From RFSX01 sp965248155 (lineage in GTDB: Bacteria > Bacteroidota > Bacteroidia > Chitinophagales > Saprospiraceae): DNA of 64,000 nucleotides. The stretch is taken from the NCBI GenBank assembly GCA_965248155.1, contig CBDFIO010000002.1:806001-870000 (forward strand). The letters run 5' to 3'. The first letter of the stretch is position 1; every line of letters begins with the position of its first letter. Below are positions 26,034-35,752 of this stretch, one piece after another. A program made the position numbers and the translations under genes. Below the pieces are notes generated by a model that saw only the letters and a program-made list of their open reading frames with translations, searched no databases and had not been told where the DNA came from.

Positions 26034-27974
26034 ATGACAAAAGCTTGCAAAAACTTTTATTTCAGTCTATTGAATTTAAAAAAGTGTTGCTGCATTCTTT
26101 TTTGTTTGTTGTTTTATCCTTTTTTCTTGTTCAACCAATCTTCTTTGGCTGTTGATCAAATAAATAAATCCTTACTTAAAAATGCCAATGCCGTTGTTAG
26201 GCACGCTAATCTGGTAACTGAAATACACAGTGTTTCAAATGTTCATAAAAAAGTTGATAGGACAATTACAGTTCTTAATTCAAAGGCCAAGGGATTTTTG
26301 GATTTCAACGCGGGGTATAAAGATGGAACATCGCAGTTAAAAAATATTGAAATAAAATACTTTGATAATGGGGGAAACTTAATTCGAGAAATTAAAAATA
26401 AAGAAATTGAAGATATAGCTTCATTTGATGGATATTCAATAATAACTGATTACAGACGCAAGCATTTTGATTTTGAAACATCTGAATATCCGATTACTGT
26501 TAAATATTCTTATGAGTTAAAAACTAAAAACACAGATATTCCATTGTGGAACCCTATTCCTGGTTATAGGGTATCTGTTGAGAAAAGCGAATATTCAATT
26601 AATAATATTTCAGGATTAAATTTAAGATCCAAAGGAACAAATTTAAACCTCGAAGGGATTACGGCGAAATCAGAATTCCATTACCAGGCTTTGAATTTAA
26701 ATGCCATAGTGAAAGAACGATATGCTCCCCAGGATTCGATATTTCCATCTTTGGAGATTAATTCAGATCAATTTGTTTATCAAGGTAATAAGGGCAAGGC
26801 CAATAATTGGAATGAACTAGGAAAATGGAATTATGATGTTTTGCTGGAAGGCGAAAAATTCATCAATGAGAAAATCTTCAAGGATATTAGGGGTGCAATA
26901 AATGCGTCATCGGAAAAGGATCTTGTTAAAAAAATTTATAAGTATATCCAGGAAAACACAAGATATGTAAGTGTTTCATTGGATGAAGGGGGATTTAAAC
27001 CAATGTCTTATGAAAAGGTTCATGAATTGAAATATGGGGATTGTAAGGCACTAACATTCTACACTCAGGCACTGTTGAGTCAGTTCGACATTAACTCGGA
27101 TTATGTAGTTGTTGAGGCGGGAAGTGACACCAAAGATTCCTTTTACAGCGATTACTTTAGTTTAAGACAGGGTAATCACATAATATTGAGAGTACCATTA
27201 TCAGAAGACACGATCTGGTTGGACTGCACTTCTAACGATGCACCTTTTAATTTTTTAGGAGACTTTACAGATGACAGACGGGTGTTATTGGTTAATGAGG
27301 ATGGAGGCGAATTAAGCTATACTCCAAAATATGGTCTGGACTACAATTGTACTTCTACAAAGGCTTTTAGCGAGATTAATATAACTGGAGATGTAGAATT
27401 TGCCATTGAGAGAAAACAAATTGGGATTGAATATCTGGACATGAAACACATTGTTAAAAACGAGGACAAAAAAATAGAATCCTATTTTACAGATAATGTT
27501 TATTCAAATTTAAAAAGTAGTAAAATTATTAAAAAAGATATCTTGTTTGATGAGGACAATATTGAAGTTTTAAGTAAATTAAATGTTCAAGCGAAATCTT
27601 TTTATGAAAAGGTTGGAGATTATATAATGTTCCCAGTCAATGTGGATCATTTAGATATCCCTAAGCTAAAAAAGGATAAAAAGAGGGACTATCCAATTCA
27701 ATTTCAACGATCTTATAAACGTGAAAGTAACTTCGTTTATAAACTGCCGACTGGATATTCTTTATTCGAAGATGCGTATGACTATAACAACGAAAATGAA
27801 TATGGGTCTTATCAAATAAAAATAAAAGAGAAAGAGAATATGATTCTAATCTCCCGGTCTTTTATACTTAATGAAGGCGTATATCCCAAGGAAGAATATG
27901 TTGAATTAAAGTCATTTTTTGATAAGGCGAGAAAAAAGGAACTAACACAAATAACACTTAAAAAAACCTTGTAG
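26034..27974 (+). CDS. exported DUF3857/transglutaminase-like protein with intact triad
   Basis: The 646-residue protein has a hydrophobic N-terminus (CCCILFCLLFYPFFLFNQSS, a likely signal). A DUF3857 beta domain covers roughly 50-250 (KVDRTITVLNSKAKGFLDFN, YPITVKYSYEL). The transglutaminase core at ~300-400 has Cys337 in KYGDCKALTFY, His382 in GNHIILRV and Asp397 in IWLDCTSND. A DUF3858-like C-terminal domain ends the protein. The papain-like triad is complete, so peptidase or transferase activity on envelope substrates is possible. The next gene begins one base after this stop and encodes a degenerate relative; they are surely cotranscribed. Confidence 0.87.
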   Translation: MTKACKNFYFSLLNLKKCCCILFCLLFYPFFLFNQSSLAVDQINKSLLKNANAVVRHANLVTEIHSVSNVHKKVDRTITVLNSKAKGFLDFNAGYKDGTSQLKNIEIKYFDNGGNLIREIKNKEIEDIASFDGYSIITDYRRKHFDFETSEYPITVKYSYELKTKNTDIPLWNPIPGYRVSVEKSEYSINNISGLNLRSKGTNLNLEGITAKSEFHYQALNLNAIVKERYAPQDSIFPSLEINSDQFVYQGNKGKANNWNELGKWNYDVLLEGEKFINEKIFKDIRGAINASSEKDLVKKIYKYIQENTRYVSVSLDEGGFKPMSYEKVHELKYGDCKALTFYTQALLSQFDINSDYVVVEAGSDTKDSFYSDYFSLRQGNHIILRVPLSEDTIWLDCTSNDAPFNFLGDFTDDRRVLLVNEDGGELSYTPKYGLDYNCTSTKAFSEINITGDVEFAIERKQIGIEYLDMKHIVKNEDKKIESYFTDNVYSNLKSSKIIKKDILFDEDNIEVLSKLNVQAKSFYEKVGDYIMFPVNVDHLDIPKLKKDKKRDYPIQFQRSYKRESNFVYKLPTGYSLFEDAYDYNNENEYGSYQIKIKEKENMILISRSFILNEGVYPKEEYVELKSFFDKARKKELTQITLKKTL

Positions 27975-27975
27975 A

Positions 27976-29958
27976 ATGAAGAAATATATTTTTCTACTAT
28001 CAATATTTGGTATTTCAATGGCTCAATCTTTTGGACAGAATACCAAAAAAGTTGAAGATGATGTTGTATTTCAAACTTTACACCATAAAGATAGCACTGC
28101 TTCAGCTGCATATCTCTTATCTTCCATGTCGAGTCGATTCATTTATGGGTCTGAAAAGATATTGTTGGGTATTGATTATCACTTCAGGATTAAAGTCTAT
28201 TCTGAAGAGGGAGAAAAGTATGGGAAATTTAGTATCCCCCTTTATAATAAGGGGAGTAATAGAGAGAAAGTAACAAAATTAAAAGCATACACCTATAATG
28301 TGATAAATGGGAAAGTTGAAAAGCATCAGCTTTCGAAAAAAAATGTATATGAAGAAGAAAGCACAGAAAACTGGAAGCAAGTAAAATTTGCTTTGCCGAA
28401 TGTAAAATCTGGTTCAGTAATAGATGTAAAATACACTATTAATTCCCCTTATATTTATACTATTCCTAAATGGGATTTTCAAAATGACATCCCTACCAAT
28501 TATTCGAATTTTAAAATTTCCATTCCTAGCAATTTTGTATTGACACCAATTGCGACTGGAACTATTTCTCTATATAAAGAAGAGAAAGATGTTGTAGGAT
28601 CTAATTTTGGTGAGAGAATGGTTAGCTACGCAGCAAAAAATATCCCCGCTTTCAAGGACGACGACTATATTTTGAATGAAAATGACTACAAGTCAGGTGT
28701 TAAATTTGAAATTCATTCTTTTATTTATCATGATGGAAGAAAGGAATACTTTTCAAAAGATTGGAAAACAATAGGAGATAATCTTCTGGAAGCTGAGAAT
28801 TTTGGAAGGGAATTAAAAAAGAAAACTAAAGATTTGGACTTTTTGATTGATGAGGCTCTAGCGCTTTCTCTTAAAGAAAGGACATTATTTATCTACGATT
28901 ATGTAAGAACAAATTTTAATTGGAATAAATCCATTAGTTCAAGAAAAGACGTTGGAATAAAGGATTTAATAAAAACAAAAACAGGAAATATTGGGGATAT
29001 CAATTTGTTATTATTGAATTTATTAAAAAGAGCAGAAGTAACAGCTTTTCCTGTAGTTACAAAATCAAGATTTAGAGGCCTTTTAAATAAAAAATTTCCA
29101 AGTTTATCAGAATTAAATTATCTAATAATCCTTGTTAGAATTAATAATGAAGAAATCCTATTGGACGCCACATCAAAGTATGTTCCTGCTGGAATGTTGC
29201 CGACAAGAGCTGTTAACATAAATGGTCTTCTTGTTGAAAAATCGAAATCTAGAATAATAGATATTTTCAATCCAAATAAATATCAAGAGGTTTCATCAAG
29301 TAAAGTTTCAATCAATGAAGATGATATGTCATTGAACTTCGAAGGTGTATCCAGATTATCAAAGTTTGCTTCTGTTAAATATAGAATCGAGCTGGATGAT
29401 AAAGAAGAAGACGAAGATAATCAGGATGTAGATGGCAGCTCTAGCAAAGACGTAGATGATGAAGAGTCCGATGAAGAGGAAGAATTACAAGAAGATACTT
29501 ATGAAGTGATTTCTATTGAAAATCTTGATAACATTTATAAACCGATTAGTTTAAAATTTAATGAAAGCAAATTCAATAAGTTAAGAAAAATCGGGCCTCA
29601 GCTTTTTATAGATGGAGATTTTAATGAAGGGATTAGCGAAAATCCTTTTACAGATGATGAAAGGGATTTCCCAATCTTTTATAATCAGCTAAATGATATA
29701 CGAAGGATTTTCAATCTGGAGATTCCGGAAGGGTATGAATTAGAATCTTATCCGGAAAAATTGTCTATGGTGACAGACAATGGATTGGCAAGCTTCACAT
29801 ATGACCCTAAGCTTATTGGAAATAAGTTAAATGTAGTCTATTATTTGAAGATCAAATCTGACATCTTTTTACCCGAACATTATAAAAGCTTGAAAAGACT
29901 TTACGATAAAATTATCGCAAAACAGGATGAGAAAATAGTATTGAAAAAGAAAACTTGA
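27976..29958 (+). CDS. exported DUF3857/transglutaminase-like protein, degenerate active site
   Basis: The 660-residue protein has a signal peptide (MKKYIFLLSIFGISMAQSFG) and the same order of domains as its upstream neighbour. At the Cys position the sequence is GNIGDINLLLLNLL, with Ile341 where Cys is expected. At the His position it is ELNYLIILV (Tyr). Asp survives in ILLDATSKYV. A strongly acidic linker (EEDEDNQDVDGSSSKDVDDE) separates the core from the C-terminal beta domain. Such degenerate members are common in Bacteroidota and are presumed non-enzymatic. Tight coupling with the active-looking partner suggests a heteromeric or sequential role; inference. Confidence 0.85.
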   Translation: MKKYIFLLSIFGISMAQSFGQNTKKVEDDVVFQTLHHKDSTASAAYLLSSMSSRFIYGSEKILLGIDYHFRIKVYSEEGEKYGKFSIPLYNKGSNREKVTKLKAYTYNVINGKVEKHQLSKKNVYEEESTENWKQVKFALPNVKSGSVIDVKYTINSPYIYTIPKWDFQNDIPTNYSNFKISIPSNFVLTPIATGTISLYKEEKDVVGSNFGERMVSYAAKNIPAFKDDDYILNENDYKSGVKFEIHSFIYHDGRKEYFSKDWKTIGDNLLEAENFGRELKKKTKDLDFLIDEALALSLKERTLFIYDYVRTNFNWNKSISSRKDVGIKDLIKTKTGNIGDINLLLLNLLKRAEVTAFPVVTKSRFRGLLNKKFPSLSELNYLIILVRINNEEILLDATSKYVPAGMLPTRAVNINGLLVEKSKSRIIDIFNPNKYQEVSSSKVSINEDDMSLNFEGVSRLSKFASVKYRIELDDKEEDEDNQDVDGSSSKDVDDEESDEEEELQEDTYEVISIENLDNIYKPISLKFNESKFNKLRKIGPQLFIDGDFNEGISENPFTDDERDFPIFYNQLNDIRRIFNLEIPEGYELESYPEKLSMVTDNGLASFTYDPKLIGNKLNVVYYLKIKSDIFLPEHYKSLKRLYDKIIAKQDEKIVLKKKT

Positions 29959-29959
29959 A

Positions 29960-32002
29960 TTAATATTCAAGCAGTTCAGCAATTACATTTTTTATTTTTT
30001 CAACATTAGGAAGAACTTCAGCTTCGAGGAGTGAATTAAGTGGCATCGCAGGAACATTTTCAGATCCTAAAACTTTTATCGGAGCATCCATGGATTCAAA
30101 ACAAAACTCCTGAATCATACCTGCTATACTTCTAGCAAAAGATGAATTTACTGGTTCTTCAGTAAGGATAATGCATTTATTGTTTTTCTTCACAGATTCA
30201 AATATCGCTTCTTCATCTAATGGATATAAACTTCTCAAATCAAGCACTTCTATTGATTCTGGGAAAAATTCTGCAGCATTCAATGCCCAATGCACTCCCA
30301 TTCCATAGGTGATGATTGTTATTTTATTTTCAAGATCCAAGTTTGATTTAAGAACTGTGTTAGCCTTCCCAATTGGAATAATATAATCTTCATCAGGCTC
30401 AATAACTTTTGCTCTTTCTGTTCCTTTTACCTTTGACCAATACAGACCCTTATGCTCGAAGATAACAACGGGATTGGGATCGTAATATGCGGACTTAATA
30501 AGACCTTTCAGATCTGCTCCATTAGAAGGGTAGACCACTTTAAGTCCTTTTATGTTTGTTACAACGGATTCAACACTTCCTGAATGATAAGGACCTCCAC
30601 TACCATATGCGCCAATAGGAACTCTAAGGATCATACTAACGGGCCATTTTCCATTGGTTAAATATGATGAACGACTGACCTCTGTATAGAGTTGATTAAG
30701 ACCCGGCCAGATATAATCTGCAAATTGAACTTCGACAATTGGTTTTAATCCGGTGGCAGACATTCCAACTGTAGAACCGACGATAAAAGCTTCCTGAATG
30801 GGAGTGTTAAAAACTCTCTCGTCGCCAAATTTCTGGGCTAGAGTAGCTGCTTCTCTGAATACACCACCAAGCCGAGCTCCTACATCCTGACCATACAATA
30901 GGCATTCCTTGTGTTTGTGCATCAATTCTTCTACTGCATGAAGGGCACAATCTACCATGACTACTTCATCTTGTCCTTCACCCTGACGATTACCTTGCTC
31001 TTCAGTAATTTCAGTTGGAGCAAAATGGTGACTATAGATTTCTTCTGGATCTGGTTCCGGACTATTCAGAGCTTGCGAGAAGTCACTTTCTACTAGAGCA
31101 CTCTCAGACTTAATTATATTTTGAATTTGCTTTTCGGAAAATCCAGCTTGTTCCATTTCGAACTTTAGCTTGGGGAATGGATCCATTGCCCGGTCTTCCT
31201 CCAGGTCATCTCTATACCATTCCATTCTTACTCCCGAAGTATGGTGATTGAGTAAGGGTACTTTGGCATGAATCAGAAAAGGACGGCGTTCTTTTCTTAC
31301 AGTACTAATGACTTGTTTGATCGTTTCATAAGAATTAATAAAATCAGTTCCGTCGATACTAACAGCTTCGAGACCCTTGAATCCTTGTGCATATCCATAG
31401 GCATCCTGTGCTCGTATTTCATCAGCGCTGGCGGAAATATCCCATTCATTATCCTGAACAAGATAAATGATTGGTAGCTGCCTGAGGGCCGCCATCTGAA
31501 ATGCTTCAGCTACTTCACCTTCGGTTATAGAAGCATCACCTAAAGAGCACAACACCAGAGGCATTTTCTTTTTGTTGTTTTTGACAAACATTTGAGACTC
31601 CCTATATTGAATACCCATGCCTACACCGGTAGCCGGAATGGCTTGCATACCTGTGGCTGATGATTGATGTGGAATTTTAACCTTGTCTTCATCCCTTAGG
31701 CTTGGATGTGAATAGTAGGATTTACCTCCGGAAAACGGATCGTCTTTTTTTGCCAGCAATTGAAGCATTAAATCATAAGGCCTCATACCAATTGCAAGAA
31801 GCATAGCATCGTCCCGATAATAAGGAAAAGCAAAATCTTGAGGCAATAGTTGAAGACCGGCTGCAATCTGAATAGCTTCATGTCCTCTCGATGTCGCATG
31901 AACATATTTTGAAACTAATTTGAAATTCTTCTCATAAAATTCAGTCATGGCTTTCGCCTGACAAATCAATTTGAATGCATTCTTTAGTATTTTTTTATTC
32001 AT
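29960..32002 (-). CDS. 2-oxoacid dehydrogenase E1, alpha-beta fusion
   Basis: The 680-residue TPP enzyme fuses E1 alpha (residues 1-~330, TPP motif GDASITEGEVAEAFQ...VQDNEWDIS) to E1 beta (residues ~345-680: LYGQDVGARLGGVFREA, NTPIQEAFIVGSTVG, TEEPVNSSFARSIAG). It resembles branched-chain 2-oxoacid dehydrogenase E1, which decarboxylates a 2-oxo acid and passes the acyl group to E2 lipoate. No E2 or E3 is in the window. It follows paaZ by 47 bp on the same strand as the last gene of the paa unit. An aromatic 2-oxo acid such as phenylpyruvate, giving phenylacetyl-CoA, would suit the context but is only inferred. It converges on the transglutaminase pair with a single base between stops. Confidence 0.85.
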   Translation of the reverse strand: MNKKILKNAFKLICQAKAMTEFYEKNFKLVSKYVHATSRGHEAIQIAAGLQLLPQDFAFPYYRDDAMLLAIGMRPYDLMLQLLAKKDDPFSGGKSYYSHPSLRDEDKVKIPHQSSATGMQAIPATGVGMGIQYRESQMFVKNNKKKMPLVLCSLGDASITEGEVAEAFQMAALRQLPIIYLVQDNEWDISASADEIRAQDAYGYAQGFKGLEAVSIDGTDFINSYETIKQVISTVRKERRPFLIHAKVPLLNHHTSGVRMEWYRDDLEEDRAMDPFPKLKFEMEQAGFSEKQIQNIIKSESALVESDFSQALNSPEPDPEEIYSHHFAPTEITEEQGNRQGEGQDEVVMVDCALHAVEELMHKHKECLLYGQDVGARLGGVFREAATLAQKFGDERVFNTPIQEAFIVGSTVGMSATGLKPIVEVQFADYIWPGLNQLYTEVSRSSYLTNGKWPVSMILRVPIGAYGSGGPYHSGSVESVVTNIKGLKVVYPSNGADLKGLIKSAYYDPNPVVIFEHKGLYWSKVKGTERAKVIEPDEDYIIPIGKANTVLKSNLDLENKITIITYGMGVHWALNAAEFFPESIEVLDLRSLYPLDEEAIFESVKKNNKCIILTEEPVNSSFARSIAGMIQEFCFESMDAPIKVLGSENVPAMPLNSLLEAEVLPNVEKIKNVIAELLEY

Positions 32003-32049
32003 AGACCATTGAATATCTTTCCTTTTAAGTCAAGATATAATTGCTGGAG

Positions 32050-34542
32050 TTATATTAATTGAAATTGATTAAAATGGTGATCGAAATGTTTCCGATGTAC
32101 AAGATCCCACTCGAACTTAGTAAGCGATCCAAAAACAGGATTTGCAGTTAATCTTCCTTTGTGCTTTCCAAAGTAATTGATGTATTCATCAAATTTATCA
32201 AGCAATACTTTTTTTGCCTCTTCTAATGATTCGTATTGAAGATCTTCCTGCTCTCCTTTTCTTAACATAGGATGCTCATATTGTTTGGGCATGGGTCTGA
32301 AATTATAGATTGCTTCCTGATATTTTTCAATCAATTTTTCTGGAGTGTAAACTTTGATATCTATGTTTTCCATAGAAATATCAAATTGCCAGATGAGATG
32401 TTCCAACATATGCTGAGGACCCATGATACCCCACTGCGATTTAGAATCTGTCTTCAGGTTTTTGAGAGCTTCATCTATATTTTCCTTATCAAATGGATGA
32501 AAAGGATTCTTGTTTTGAACCAAAGTGAGGATTGTTGCAATTGCAACCAATTCATCTTCCTGATCAAAAATTTCGACATACCATTTTACGACGCCGGCGG
32601 GCAACTCTTTTCCTTTAGCATCTCGATCTACTTTTTGTTTGCATGTCAATCGCACGTACACTGTATCGTTGTGGTAAATCGGTTTTAAGAAACGGCATTC
32701 TTCAAGGCCATAATTAGCTGCAACCGGTCCTTTGTTGGGGTACACAAATAACCCTGCAGCTCCGGCAAGTAAGAAATATCCATGTGCTGCTCTTTTCTCA
32801 AAAATGCTGCCTTCCAGTGAAGTAATATCAGTATGTGCGTAAAAGTGATCCCAGGTTAAGTTTGCAAAATTGATAATATCACCATCGGTGATTGTTCGTT
32901 TGTGCGTTTTTAAAGACATGCCCACTTTAATATCTTCGAAATGGTAACTAAAGGGATGTTGAGGGCTGTCAATATATTTAGCTCCAGCTTGATAGATTCC
33001 AGTGACATGAGCTATTGTAGTAGGTGTCCCTTGGATAGCGCAACGTTGCATGTAATGTTCTATACCTCTCATACCACCCATTTCTTCACCTCCTCCGGCA
33101 CGTCCGGGACCTCCATGTACTAAGTAGGGTAATGGGGAACCATGACCTGTACTTTGTCGTGCGTTTTCTCTATTCAAAACCAGAATTCTTCCATGATGGC
33201 TTGCGGCTCCTAGAATATATTCCTTAGCTAAATCATCATTATAGCTTGCAATTGAAGAACACAATGAACCTTTGCCCATTTGAGAAAGCTCAATTGCATC
33301 TTCCATATTTTTGTACGGAATAATCGTACTTACCGGACCAAAAGCTTCCAGTTCATGTACAGATATATTGGTGTGTGGATCTTTTTCAAGAAGTAATATT
33401 GGACTTAGAAAAGCTCCGGCATTTGCATCGGCATCAATGAGCTCAACGCTCTCTAAATTGCCATAAACAATTTCTGCTGTCTCTGATAATTTTGCAACCT
33501 GATCTTTAACTTCTGCAACCTGGTCTTTACTTACCAATGCCCCCATCCGAACGCCTTCTGACCTAGGATCTCCTATCGTCACTTTAGCAAGAGCTTTCCC
33601 TAATTCAATTTGAACATCTTCAACGAGGTTTTCTGGAACAATGATCCTTCTTATCGCTGTACATTTTTGCCCGCATTTCACAGTCATTTCTTTGCGGACT
33701 TCTTTGATAAAGAGGCCAAACTCAGGTGTTCCGGGTATAGCATCTTCTCCTAATACGGAACAATTCAGAGAATCGGCTTCCATATTAAATGGAACAGATT
33801 CTTCTATAATTCTTGGATGAGATTTCAACATTTTACCGGTGACTGCAGATCCTGTAAATGTTACGACATCCTGAGAATTGACATAATCAAGAATATTGCC
33901 GGCCGATCCACAAATAAGTTGTAATGCTCCTTCTGGTAAAATCTCAGATTTGATAATTTCTCTTACGACAGCTTCTGTAAGAAAGGATGTTGACGTCGCA
34001 GGTTTTACAACTGCTGGAACTCCGGCCATCCAATTGACGGCACATTTTTCAAGCATGCCCCAGATAGGAAAATTGAAGGCATTGATATGTACGGCAACAC
34101 CTCTTTTTGGCACCATGATATGATGTGCCATAAACGAACCCCCTCTAGAGAGATCAATCGGATCTCCGTCAACATGATAATGTGAACTTGGAAAATTTCT
34201 TCTTAAGGAAGCATTGGCAAATAAATTTCCAAAACCTCCTTCAATGTCTATCCAACTATCGGTTTTAGTGGCTCCGGTCAGATAGCTTATTTCGTAAAAT
34301 TGTTCTTTTCTTTTTGTTAAATAAAGGGCTAGCTTTTTGAGCATATTGCCTCTTTCCTGAAAGCTCATTTGCCTAATAAGCTTACCACCAGTCACACGGC
34401 CAAATTGGAGAATTTTTTCAAAATCAAGACCATCTGTAGAAGCTTTGTGGATTAGATCTCCATTGATAGCATTATAAATAGCTCTACCATCTCCTTCACC
34501 TTCTATCCAGTCTCCAAGCACATAGTTTCCAAGCTTATTCAT
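32050..34542 (-). CDS. paaZ: PaaZ: oxepin-CoA hydrolase / semialdehyde dehydrogenase with extra C-terminal domain
   Basis: PaaZ opens the oxepin-CoA ring (MaoC domain) and oxidises the resulting semialdehyde (ALDH domain). The ALDH part (residues 1-~520) has the catalytic Cys in KCGQKCTAIRR and the SVHELEAFGPVSTIIPY motif. The MaoC hydratase part (~535-680) has DHFYAHTD and HGYFLLAGAAGLFVYP. Unlike E. coli PaaZ (~680 residues), this 830-residue protein has about 145 more residues at the C-terminus (MGPQHMLEHLIWQFDISMEN ... WDLVHRKHFDHHFNQFQLI) resembling DinB/DUF1569 metal-binding helical bundles. It overlaps paaH by eight bases. The ALDH-MaoC assignment is firm, the added domain's identity less so. 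Confidence 0.93.
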   Translation of the reverse strand: MNKLGNYVLGDWIEGEGDGRAIYNAINGDLIHKASTDGLDFEKILQFGRVTGGKLIRQMSFQERGNMLKKLALYLTKRKEQFYEISYLTGATKTDSWIDIEGGFGNLFANASLRRNFPSSHYHVDGDPIDLSRGGSFMAHHIMVPKRGVAVHINAFNFPIWGMLEKCAVNWMAGVPAVVKPATSTSFLTEAVVREIIKSEILPEGALQLICGSAGNILDYVNSQDVVTFTGSAVTGKMLKSHPRIIEESVPFNMEADSLNCSVLGEDAIPGTPEFGLFIKEVRKEMTVKCGQKCTAIRRIIVPENLVEDVQIELGKALAKVTIGDPRSEGVRMGALVSKDQVAEVKDQVAKLSETAEIVYGNLESVELIDADANAGAFLSPILLLEKDPHTNISVHELEAFGPVSTIIPYKNMEDAIELSQMGKGSLCSSIASYNDDLAKEYILGAASHHGRILVLNRENARQSTGHGSPLPYLVHGGPGRAGGGEEMGGMRGIEHYMQRCAIQGTPTTIAHVTGIYQAGAKYIDSPQHPFSYHFEDIKVGMSLKTHKRTITDGDIINFANLTWDHFYAHTDITSLEGSIFEKRAAHGYFLLAGAAGLFVYPNKGPVAANYGLEECRFLKPIYHNDTVYVRLTCKQKVDRDAKGKELPAGVVKWYVEIFDQEDELVAIATILTLVQNKNPFHPFDKENIDEALKNLKTDSKSQWGIMGPQHMLEHLIWQFDISMENIDIKVYTPEKLIEKYQEAIYNFRPMPKQYEHPMLRKGEQEDLQYESLEEAKKVLLDKFDEYINYFGKHKGRLTANPVFGSLTKFEWDLVHRKHFDHHFNQFQLI

Positions 34543-35713
34543 TTTTGATATTTTCTTTATTAAAAAATATCTTTCCTTCCTTAGCCATCATTCTTAATAG
34601 AGGGCAACAGCGATAACGATCTTCCCTGTAATCATCATAAAGGGCATCAATACTATCAACACAAGTCTGAATTCCAATTTCATCTGCCCAAGCCAAAAGT
34701 CCTTTAGGGTAATTAACGCCTTTGGTCATGGCGAGATCAATATCCTCTTTACTGGCAATTCTGATATGCAAAGTATCTGCGGCTTCATTAATGAGCATCA
34801 TAACGATCCGATTGGCTATATATTGAAGAAGCGTTTCGTCCTCGTTTATTATATCAGCACCATTGGTGTTGTTGTAATCAAAAAATCCTTTACCTGATTT
34901 TCTACCTAAATATCCAGCTTCACTTAATCTTTTCTGAGTAAATGACGGTTTATAACGCGGGTCATAATAAAAGGACTCCCACACTGTTTCCGTGACTGTG
35001 TAATTGACATCATTGCCGATGTAGTCCATTAACTCAAAAGGCCCCATTCTGAACCCGGCAATTGTTTTCATTGCGAAATCAATACTAGCAAAATCAGAAA
35101 TTCCTTCCTCAAAAATGCGTAAGGCTTCACTATAAAAGGGGCGTGCAACTTTGTTTACAATGAAACCAGGGGTATCCTTAACTTGAACAGTTGTTTTCCC
35201 CCAAGATTGAATTGTTTCATTTACCTGTTCAACAATGCTTTTATCTGTTTGGATTGCGGGCACTATTTCAACAAGTTTCATGAGAGGAGCCGGATTAAAA
35301 AAGTGAATTCCTATAAAGCGATTCGGCTTTTGAAGTGATGCTGCTAATGAAGTAATAGAAAGAGAAGAGGTATTGCTAGCGATAATACAATCAGAACTAA
35401 CTAGTGCTTCCAGCTTTTGGAAAACAGATTTTTTTATTTCTGGATTTTCAACAATAGCTTCTATGATTAGATCTGATTGGCTAAGGTCTTCCAAATTAGT
35501 GCTGTAATGGATGTTTCCTATTATTTCATCTTTCTTCGCAGATGTAATTCTTTCTTTTTCAATAAGCCGATTAAGAATTTTTTCAAGAGATGATTTACTT
35601 TTTGTGAGCGCCTCGCTATTAAGATCATATAGTTGGACTGAACAACCATAAGTTGAGGCGATTTGTGCAATCCCACTACCCATTGTTCCCGAACCGATGA
35701 CACCTACTTTCAT
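34535..35713 (-). CDS. paaH: 3-hydroxyacyl-CoA dehydrogenase PaaH
   Basis: PaaH oxidises 3-hydroxyadipyl-CoA to 3-oxoadipyl-CoA with NAD. The 392-residue product has the Rossmann motif GVIGSGTMGSGIAQ at the N-terminus, the FIGIHFFNPAPLMKLVEIV signature and the KDTPGFIVNKVARPFYSEAL linker, with two C-terminal HCDH modules (AGFRMGPFELMDYIG and MTKGVNYPKGLLAWADEIG). It is shorter than E. coli PaaH but complete for this subfamily. It lies between paaG (39 bp upstream) and paaZ (overlapping). Confidence 0.92.
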   Translation of the reverse strand: MKVGVIGSGTMGSGIAQIASTYGCSVQLYDLNSEALTKSKSSLEKILNRLIEKERITSAKKDEIIGNIHYSTNLEDLSQSDLIIEAIVENPEIKKSVFQKLEALVSSDCIIASNTSSLSITSLAASLQKPNRFIGIHFFNPAPLMKLVEIVPAIQTDKSIVEQVNETIQSWGKTTVQVKDTPGFIVNKVARPFYSEALRIFEEGISDFASIDFAMKTIAGFRMGPFELMDYIGNDVNYTVTETVWESFYYDPRYKPSFTQKRLSEAGYLGRKSGKGFFDYNNTNGADIINEDETLLQYIANRIVMMLINEAADTLHIRIASKEDIDLAMTKGVNYPKGLLAWADEIGIQTCVDSIDALYDDYREDRYRCCPLLRMMAKEGKIFFNKENIKNE

Positions 35714-35752
35714 TTAATTTTAGCTTTCTTAATTTTAAAATGTGATAATCAT

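Noticed and set aside
29953..29972. Palindrome over the convergent stops of the transglutaminase and E1 genes
   Set aside because: cttgaat-taat-attcaag has a seven-pair stem but no T run either way and lies mostly in the codons at the gene ends; not enough to call a terminator.
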